Below are positions 56,901-64,000 of a stretch of 64,000 nt of DNA, in pieces (positions within the stretch are counted from its first letter, which is position 1; every line of letters begins with the position of its first letter). The notes under the pieces are model-generated. The model was given only the letters and a program-made list of their open reading frames with translations, was not told where the DNA came from and made no database searches. The translations under genes and the position numbers were made by a program. Origin of the DNA: Acholoe squamosa (Eukaryota; Annelida; Polychaeta; Phyllodocida; Polynoidae); the NCBI GenBank assembly GCA_949317995.1, contig OX439036.1:86465920-86529919 (forward strand), read 5' to 3'.

Positions 56901-59900
56901 GTTCAGACAGCTAACAGTGAGTCTTAGCATAGTATATCGATTATAGTTATATACAAATGTATCTAATAGGAATGGAATGGGCAAAATCTCCAGTGACATG
57001 GGGGCAAACCGGTGGGGGGGTGGGCTCCTGCTGACATCTGGGCTACGGACTGGGTGAGGCGCTAGTAAATGTATATCTTGTGACAAAGCTATATGACCAA
57101 CTTCTACACAATAACATAACCCACATGATAATGTTTTGTGGTAGTTATTATTCATAATAAATTCAAGGAGGAAGCCATGTAATATTTAGTAGACAACGCC
57201 ATTTGATGTTAGAGTATAATAAATTAAAGCCATAGTTATAAGACAATTAATATCATATTGCATTTAAGCACGACTATAAATCAATGATATTCCTCCTACC
57301 AGCATGTGGCCAGGCTAGGCCCATCACCTTTGACCACACCAAGACCCGTGAGGAGCTTATCAGCATTAGGACTGAGGCTGAACGAGTGCTGAGGGCCATG
57401 TGCACACAAACCGCCTCTGGTGTCTCTGCCTCTGCACCTTCCCTCTTTGGTGACCTGGTTCGTGAACTCAAGAAGCTGGACACTGTGACACTTGTCAACC
57501 TGCACCGTGACCTGAAAAAGGCCGGCTTCTGTGACCACGCTGAGTGAGTAATAAATATAATGCACTTGACTTTGGTATATTACTTGGTACCTTTGTCTTG
57601 GCTGCTGTAATCATGTTTGCTTAACAATAACAGGCGCCAGGGGCTACAATTGCATTATCTATGAGTCATTTGGTTGATTTCTACGCTTTATCTTGAGAAA
57701 GGTTCCTGTCATCGATACCATCGTTTTTAGATTCTCATTTAATTAAATCAATATGCATTATCGTGTCCTTTGTCTATAGTCCATTGTTAACTTGTCCAAA
57801 AGTTTAGATACCCAAGAATGGTTGCTGATTACAAGTCACCTATCTATGATAGTGTTATTGATTTTCCAATATAAGACAATGGGAATCAATATGCCAGATA
57901 AGGGCAGCTCCAGCTAGATAAGATATATTTGTGGCCTGGACGATGAGATAACTAACGTAAAGTTTATCTTACTGCAAAGGCGTGTATTTTCTATTTCTCT
58001 TTTCTCTTTTTTTTCTTTTTACATCGTTCAATAGTTTTTATTCTTACTCATTGGTAGGAAATACCTGCACGATGCAGTTCCCACCCTGGGGACCGAGGCA
58101 TCTGCTCGTCTCATCAAGAACCTGGTTCTTAGTGGTGAAGTGACTGGCGCCGAGAGCGCCCTCTGGCTCAACTCCCTGGCTTTCGTCCAGGAGCCCACCG
58201 CCGCCATGCTAGCTGAGGTCAAGCCCCTGGTATCAACTACACCCCTGAACCGCCACGCAGCCCTCGCCGTATCATCCCTTGTGAACAACTTCTGCCGCCA
58301 CACCCCCAACTGCGGCTCCATCACTGAGGTTGCTGCTATCACGTCCGCCCTGGAGAACCACCTGGGGACTGGCTGTGCTAAGGCTGCCCGCCAACACAAC
58401 GATGTGATTGCTGCCCTGAAGGCGCTCGGAAACACCGGACACGGAAACGCTGAGACACTCAACGCCTGCATGAGGAACGCCGAGCTGTCCATGGAGGTGC
58501 GCGTCACCGCCATCAACGCCTTCCGCCGCATGGACTGCACCGCTGACGTGAGTAGTTCACTTCTGTTCAGAGGGGCACTTTCCCCAGGCTATATAACTTG
58601 TCAGGGCTACATTTATGCGTGATACCGACCCTCGGGGTGGAATGACTGATATCTATGATCAATAATGCGTGAAATAAGTATTGGTACGAACATAAAACCC
58701 TTATTAAGATACATACACATGAAAGTGTAACGTTGATATATTCATGAGGCCGATGTATAAAGTACAAGCAGCAGATTAAGTGATAGTATTGTAAATCGTG
58801 AAATGTCTAGTAACAAACACATAGCTCATAAACATGAAATTTTACTCTGTAGAAGTCTGAACTCGTCCGCATCTTTGAGAACGCCGAGCTGGACTCTGAG
58901 CTCCGCATCAATGCCTACCTGGCTCTGATGGTCTGCCCAACATCCGACATCCTCCTCCGTGTCCGCGACATGCTGGAGCGTGAGGAAGTCAACCAGGTCG
59001 GTTCCTTTGTCTGGACACACCTCACCAACCTGATGGAGACCTCCAGCCCACTCAAGCAAGAGGTCCGCCAGATCGTCGAAATTGAGTCGCTCCGCAAGGA
59101 GTTCGACATTGACAAGCGCAAGTTCAGCCGCAACATTGAGAAGTCCTACTTCTCTGAGATGTTCAACTCTGGTGCTTCAGTCGAGTCCAACATCATCTGG
59201 TCTCCTGAGTCCTTTGTGCCCCGCTCCGCCTCTGTCAACTTGACAGCTGATCTCTTTGGACACTCTGTCAACCTGGTGGAGATTGGTGGTCGTGTGGAGG
59301 GCCTGAATGGCATCCTTGATGACCTGTTTGACAGCAACACTCCAGCTCCGTCCAACAAGCAGTCCACCAGTGACATCAACAATGTGGACAGGAAGGTATG
59401 TATGACAAGATACCTTTATCTTAATCCAACATACCACAAAACCTCATTATATAAGCCACATCTTATAGATCATTTCACAGGCATGCTGTAGCTTATAGCT
59501 GGGGGTTAATAGAGTAGAATAATAGTGGATCAAAGGGTAAAAGGTACAACCGCGCACCCCCTCCTGGGCGTACCATGATGATCCACAATACTTTACAATA
59601 TTTTAGTATCTCAGTGTAGTTTAATAGTCCATATTTTTAATTTCGCTGGGTCTGCCAAAAATGACAAGATCCAAAGGTATGTCATGATGGGTGCCCTGCC
59701 CACTCCCAGGGAAAAGTTTGTTCCTCATCAGTGCATGTCGCCAGAACGAGCTCCAGTTCCGTTTGGAGCCTGTTTTGCTTCTGCATGGGCTTAATCGTGG
59801 GGTTTTAGTTTTACAGACCTTTTTCTCCTTATGTAAAGCATGCAGTACATATATCACAATTGTAATGTAGCACCAATCTTTTTCATACATTGCAGTTCGG

Positions 59901-62900
59901 TGGCAAGAAGACCGAGGCTTCACCTCAGGGCTCTGGCTACGTCCGCATCTTCGGCAACGAGATCGCCTATGCTGATTTCCATGACCTTGATGCGTCCACC
60001 GTTCGTGACAAATTCAACTACCTCAACTGGCTGATTGAGCTGGCCAAGGAGCACACTATCGACTTCAGCAGGAGCTTCCAGTTCTTGGACACCACTGTCA
60101 ATGTAGCCACCATTGCTGGCTACCCTCTCCGCATCCGCCTGGAGGGTAACGGTGTCACAGACATCAAGATGAAGGGCAAGCTTGACATGCGCAAACTGGC
60201 CACCGCCCCCCGCAGTCTGATTGTTGATGGACAAATTGCTCCCAGGTGGGTATTTTGGTTTGCAAAAGTTGTAAACTCATACTCATTCAGGTACATTAAA
60301 TAACACAATCAGCACTGTTCATTTTGGTGTGAGTAGTGCACAGAAAGAGTACACCAAAGCAGGTGATTAAGTTTTTATAAGTTCTAGATATTGGGACGTT
60401 CGATATGTTATCATGAAACTCTATGATAGATAAAATGTATAAAATATTATAAAGGCCTGTATGACCCTTAAATAGTTCCAGTACTTAGAAACCATACGTG
60501 GTCACACATTGCCTACAGCTACCTTATACTAAGTATAACCTATATCTCTTCAATGAATAGTGCCGCCCTGGAGGTTACTGCTGAAATGGGAGTGGATGCC
60601 TTCCACGCCCAGACTGGAGTCCGCACTGTGGATACCATCCACACCAGCACCATTGCTGAAGGCTCCATCCAGCTCCGTGATGGCAGGATCTTCGCCATGG
60701 ATGTCAAAATGGCTCGTGACAAGATCGAGATCTTCACTGCTAAGTAAGTCTCAGTGACCACGCATAACTTATTTCAATATTCACAAGCAGGTTAAACAAT
60801 TTATGCACTGGACGACCCAGTGATTCAGTGACATAGTATAGATAGAAATTATTGTATATTATCTATGCAAACCACTGTAAGGTGTAGATAGCATAATTAT
60901 GTCCTACAATTCTGTGAAAGCTTCATTCTCTTCATTCAAGGCACGACGTCTTTGTGGTATACCGTGGCCGGGAACATGAGATGAACACACCAGCCTCTCG
61001 TTACACACTCAACAAATGCCTGTCTGGCAAGTTCACCACCGTGACTGGTATGGAACTGTGTGCTGAGATCAACGTCCCAGATCACCTGTATGCACCTGAA
61101 GGTCCTTACTTCCCCCTAACAACCTCAGGCATTGTGTCCTTCTCCCTCAACAAGCGTGACACCTTCAACAACTACCACTTTGAAGCCAAGGCCCTCCGTG
61201 AAAAGGTAGGAAAATGATTTTATCATTATTCTACCATGTAAATACTGTGTGGCATTTCTTTTTCATGTATCTATAGATTCTTGTCTACTGTAGTGTTGTA
61301 CTTCAGGATTTTGTTATAAATTCTGATGATGATTATCTACCTGAGTGTCTATTGTGAACATAGTTCCTCCAAGTCATGCTATTTCTCGATACATGCTCTC
61401 AGATTCCACATGGCGAACACGTGGACACCGTTGATGTGGCACTCGTCTCTTTCAACACCCCTGGCTCTAAGGTCAACCGTGAGCTCACAGTTAACTTCGA
61501 ACTGAACCACTCTGGGAAGAAGGTCGAAATGAGCCTTGTCACCCCATGGATGCCCCGTGCCCACTTTGAGGGTGAGTTTGCTTCTTGATCAGGAATCAGA
61601 GTGAAGATCTATGATTCTTCCAACTACCTTTGACATTTCTATACTTCCTGTTAATTATAGGTTTGGGTAAATGATATAGAAAGACATGGTACTTCTATGT
61701 GAATAATGTGAAAAAGCACATTAAAGTAATCTTCTTCTATTTAGGGGCCCTTACCACCTCCAGTGAGCTGAAACGTGCATCTGCCATCGCAAGCCTTGGT
61801 AGAACAAGGTACGAGGCTCTGGCTGAAGTTGCAATTGTGACCAACAAATACAACACTCGCTACATGCCCAAGTTCGAGGTGAAACTCCCAAGTGGCACTA
61901 CCCCTACTGTATCTGGCACCATTCTCTACCGTGCTGGCCGCAAGATTGACGTCCAAATGGTCGCCCAGGACATCTTCAGTGAAACCATCAATGTTGAAGG
62001 TATGTTCTTTCTTCACCCTGTGTTATGCCATTTTATTGACAGTTTTAAGAATCAATGTAATATTATGTTCAGTTAATCAGGTCTTTCACATCACTATCGC
62101 AGTCCAATATGGTCTGATTTTGCCTGCTTATGTTAAAAAATCTGGAATCAAAATGCGTTGCATCTCTGGGAATGTTGTTTTGTTCCTCAACTAATTCTGT
62201 AACTGAATTGTTAACAACAGGTTCAGTGACTGGCAACCAGGATGCCAAGAAGACCCGCTATGAGACAACCTTAAACATCAAGTCACCTTTGGTGCGTGGT
62301 AAGATTGATGGCTTCGTGGACAGGACTGAGGCAGATGGCATCGTATACAGCTCTCGTCTTGAGGTAGCCTACAAGCCCGCTAATGCTCTGAACAACCGCA
62401 TTACCTTCAGTGGAAAGCTGCGTGACAAGAACAACAACAAGAAGACTGACGTCAGTGGCACCGTTGCCTTCACCTCCAACATGTGGCCACGCTATGACAC
62501 CGACGCCAGGTTCGAGGTTCTGCAACAAGGCAAGGCACTGACATCCTCATTCGAAGGTACTTTGGCTGGTGACAAGACCAAGTCTCTCAAGATTCAGCAG
62601 AATGGACTCCTCAACTGGGGCACCAGCATGAAGAAGGCTACCATGGACCTGGACGTCAAGCTCCCATACCTGGTAAGCAACATAACCTCAATTAACAATT
62701 AGGAAGATATTTTTTTCAAGGGTGGTAGTTTTAATGCATCTATGTGATATGACCTTACATGGAGATAGCTATCTTCTTAGTTGTTGATAACTGAGGCTAA
62801 ATCTCACATTCTCACATATGTATCAGTCATGTCATGAATATGATAAATGAAGAGACATTTTTGTGTAATGCCACACGTATATTATATGCATGAAAGATCC

Positions 62901-64000
62901 TAATAACAAACAGTTATATAACTTGTTTCTCTCATTTCAGAACATTGACCATGTCTTCAACCTGGCCCACCTCTACAAGACTGACAACGTGAAAACCACC
63001 ATCTCCTTTGACAAGAATGGTGCCGACCACTGCCTTGTTACCATTGCTCTGGCTCGTGAGAGCAAGAGGCCCCTGAAGGCCAACGCTGACATTCAGCTTC
63101 AGTATCCTGGCCGCCAGATGAGGTACCAGCAGAGCATTGAGGAGGTGAAGACAAAGGAATTCAGAAATGAGCTGTCTTTGCAGTTAGATACAGACCAGAC
63201 CATCCGCCTGACCGCTGACTACAAGATGCTTCCACGTCACGAGCTTACGGCTCAGCTCACCACCCCCTTCATCCCACCAGTCACCTTTGTTGGCCACCTC
63301 AACCCAGTCCTCAACAACTTTGCAGCAAAGGCATCCTTCGAACACACAGGTGACCAGTATGCTGCCGAGGCTAACATGAACCTGAAAATCAACCTGAAGC
63401 GTGCTAACATCCAGATCATCCACCCCAGGAGAACCATCACTTCTGATATTGAGATGAAGCGTGCAGGAAAAGTCATCAGTGGTGTCTTTGAGACCAAATG
63501 GGATGCCAACCGTGATGCTGACAAGAAGTTCAAGCTCACTGGAGAAGTCACACTTGCCAAGATGAGACCACAACTGAGCCTTAAGGCTGAACTCTACCCC
63601 AGAAAGTAAGTCAATGACACTTTATTCGTTCCATCGTAATGATCATAGAGCAGTTAATTCATTAAGCTTATTTCTATACACATTTTATGGTTTAAATCTA
63701 CCCAGTATGTATATGAAATGGAAAAACATCATGAAATTCAAACTGATATTCAGATTTTTAAATGCTAGTGTACCATAAAAGTATTAGGTGATAAATTTTA
63801 TGAATGGTCGTTATTGTCTCCCTCTCATGAAGATTCATCCAAGTCATCACACGTGGAGAATTCACACATCCCAATGAAATCTGCAACCATCAAGGAGACT
63901 TCACCTTCCGGTCCTCATTCACCAACTTTGAGGAGATCACCGCTTCATTCAAAAACAAGATTACCCCATCAGCAGTTACTGCTTCTGGACAGATGTCCTG
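53868..64000 (+). CDS. Large lipid transfer protein, apolipophorin/apoB-like (5' part)
   Basis: Secreted lipoprotein of the vitellogenin/apoB/apolipophorin/MTP superfamily; it would load and carry lipid in circulating fluid. Exons: 53868-53925, 55250-55303, 55532-55938, 56192-56347, 56718-56916, 57303-57543, 58058-58547, 58853-59395, 59896-60245, 60561-60743, 60941-61205, 61403-61571, 61745-61999, 62221-62672, 62941-63605, 63833-beyond 64000. All are GT-AG with consistent phases, giving about 1551 codons before the window ends; family members usually run to 3300-4500. Signal peptide: residues 1-19 (LVLLGLASTAVA). QCAGFCPENTKFGFETGKTYEYD matches the Cys-x-x-x-Cys plus F-x-x-G-x-x-Y-x-Y start of apolipophorins. 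The LPD_N domain follows, including NQVGSFVWTHLTNLMETSSP. Later exons are beta-rich repeats like the DUF1943 and apoB-type region. I saw no R-x-K/R-R furin site near residue 720, where insect apolipophorins are cut. Confidence 0.9.
54978..55106. repeat. Hairpin MITE in lipoprotein intron 1
   Basis: CTGGAGGCCATTTCT at the left faces AGAAATGGCCTCCTG at the right; GCACTACGA-type words near both arms also pair. 129 bp, non-coding. Confidence 0.6.
55250..55303 (+). CDS. Lipoprotein exon 2
   Basis: 54 bp between TTATTTCAG and G|GTAAGG. Encodes PVNSRYSSVTQCAGFCP, containing the paired cysteines typical of the apolipophorin N-terminus. Phase 1 in and out. Confidence 0.8.
55532..55938 (+). CDS. Lipoprotein exon 3: start of LPD_N domain
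   Basis: Encodes ENTKFGFETGKTYEYDYESA and the first beta-barrel strands (LEVLSRCEMALRLESVELKD). Donor GAG|GTGAGC. Much more GC-rich than flanking introns. Long antisense frames over this exon are shadows. Confidence 0.88.
56192..56347 (+). CDS. Lipoprotein exon 4
   Basis: Encodes GDCPVTYT, HTIKKSKNLEAC and QGTAYKTAS, matching the conserved E-x-D-V/TGxCPxxY and K-T-K-x-L-x-x-C type motifs of the LPD_N barrel. Phase 0 both sides. Confidence 0.87.
56348..56545. repeat. Intronic minisatellite starting at the exon 4 splice donor
   Basis: Diverging units of about 45 bp, each with GTAGTA(T/C)AG(G/T)AATCTATACT-like cores. The first unit includes the donor GTGAGTAGTATAG itself; the second has TTGAGTAGTATAG. 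Confidence 0.65.
56718..56916 (+). CDS. Lipoprotein exon 5
   Basis: Acceptor ATATTACAG, donor A|GTGAGT. Encodes SHECQQKVNKQGLLIESSCQ and a conserved H-L-F-R-P segment of LPD_N. Phase 0 in, 1 out. Confidence 0.87.
57303..57543 (+). CDS. Lipoprotein exon 6: start of helical domain
   Basis: Acceptor CCTACCAG, donor GA|GTGAGT. Encodes FDHTKTREELISIRTEAERV and DLVRELKKLDTVTLVNLH, the beginning of the LPD_N alpha-helical horseshoe. A second AG at 57311-57312 would create a stop, so the upstream acceptor is used. Confidence 0.85.
58058..58547 (+). CDS. Lipoprotein exon 7: helical domain
   Basis: Acceptor TTGGTAG, donor GAC|GTGAGT. Encodes helical repeats including DAVPTLGTEASARLIKNLV and AALAVSSLVNNFCRHTPNCG. 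The upstream part has no ATG, so the exon begins 82 bp before the first in-frame GTG that a simple ORF search would start from. Confidence 0.87.
58853..59395 (+). CDS. Lipoprotein exon 8: end of helical domain
   Basis: Encodes ELRINAYLALMVCP and EEVNQVGSFVWTHLTNLMET, the most conserved block of the superfamily, then the start of the first beta-sheet region (SPESFVPRSASVNLTADLFG). Donor AAG|GTATGT. Phase 0 both sides. Confidence 0.9.
59896..60245 (+). CDS. Lipoprotein exon 9
   Basis: Acceptor CATTGCAG, donor AG|GTGGGT. Encodes YVRIFGNEIAYADFHDLD and GYPLRIRLEGNGV, a lipid-cavity beta-sheet segment. The exon begins where insect apolipophorins have their furin site; here the junction reads VDRKFGGKK. 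Confidence 0.87.
60561..60743 (+). CDS. Lipoprotein exon 10
   Basis: Acceptor GAATAG, donor AA|GTAAGT. Encodes SAALEVTAEMGVDAFHAQTG and the strand pattern typical of the beta-sheet A region. Phase 2 in and out. Confidence 0.85.
60941..61205 (+). CDS. Lipoprotein exon 11
   Basis: Acceptor ATTCAAG, donor AAG|GTAGGA. Encodes KCLSGKFTTVTGMELCAEIN, with the conserved C-x(n)-G-x-x-x-C pair seen in this part of apolipophorins. Phase 2 in, 0 out. Confidence 0.86.
61403..61571 (+). CDS. Lipoprotein exon 12
   Basis: Acceptor GCTCTCAG, donor G|GTGAGT. Encodes DVALVSFNTPGSKVNRELTV and VEMSLVTPWMP, amphipathic beta strands. Phase 0 in, 1 out. Confidence 0.85.
61745..61999 (+). CDS. Lipoprotein exon 13
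   Basis: Acceptor CTATTTAG, donor G|GTATGT. Encodes RYEALAEVAI and TRYMPKFEVKLPSGTTPTVS, repeats of amphipathic strands. Phase 1 in and out. Confidence 0.85.
62221..62672 (+). CDS. Lipoprotein exon 14
   Basis: Acceptor AACAACAG, donor CTG|GTAAGC. Encodes TRYETTLNIKSP, RITFSGKLRDKNNNKKTDVS and MDLDVKLPYL. Phase 1 in, 0 out. Confidence 0.86.
62941..63605 (+). CDS. Lipoprotein exon 15
   Basis: The longest exon seen (665 bp). Acceptor CATTTCAG, donor AA|GTAAGT. Encodes repeated beta-strand units such as NELSLQLDTDQTIRLTADYK and ELTAQLTTPF. The frame is open upstream into the intron, so the acceptor at 62939-62940 decides the start. Confidence 0.88.
63833..64000 (+). CDS. Lipoprotein exon 16, cut by the window edge
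   Basis: Acceptor CATGAAG, phase 2 in. Encodes FIQVITRGEFTHPNEICNHQ and FRSSFTNFEEITASFKNKIT and is still open at the last base. Confidence 0.82.

Noticed and set aside
58028-58540. 170-codon open frame on the minus strand
   Set aside because: Antisense shadow of lipoprotein exon 7.

Overview
The window is animal nuclear DNA. It has spliced genes with GT-AG introns, an AATAAA poly(A) signal, (TA)n microsatellites, long homopolymer G/C runs and a high load of small DNA transposons. The gene content (a DEG/ENaC channel and an apolipophorin/apoB-class lipoprotein) and the compact exons separated by short introns fit an invertebrate, probably marine. A lancelet, mollusc or other lophotrochozoan are all possible; the sequence alone does not let me choose.

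Layout: (1) 1-30.9 kb holds no gene I can support. It is a mosaic of non-autonomous transposons: TTAA elements, hAT-type MITEs, foldback elements, and CACTG-ended elements carrying clustered 7-bp words. It also holds two decayed copies of a protein-coding mobile element with a recognisable SDEHG motif. (2) 30.94-38.37 kb, + strand: a complete-looking DEG/ENaC (ASIC/degenerin-like) channel gene. Nine exons join in frame to 532 codons, with transposons inside its introns. (3) 38.5-53.8 kb: intergenic, with a 5'-truncated non-LTR retrotransposon that has perfect 13-bp target duplications, a second TTAA element and a CACTG element. (4) 53.87 kb to the right edge, + strand: the 5' part of a large lipid transfer protein (apolipophorin/apoB-like). 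Sixteen exons give about 1551 codons, and the gene runs off the window. A TATA box lies just upstream of it.

The two genes have no evident functional link. The channel would act in the plasma membrane; the lipoprotein would be secreted and carry lipid in body fluid.

The most interesting non-gene signal is a set of CACTG-ended elements. Each family carries its own short word (TGTTTAG in one, GTTAG in another) packed in both orientations into roughly 150-250 bp at each end and absent from the centre. This looks like subterminal transposase-binding arrays that differ between families. All splice sites, domain calls and word counts were made by eye.
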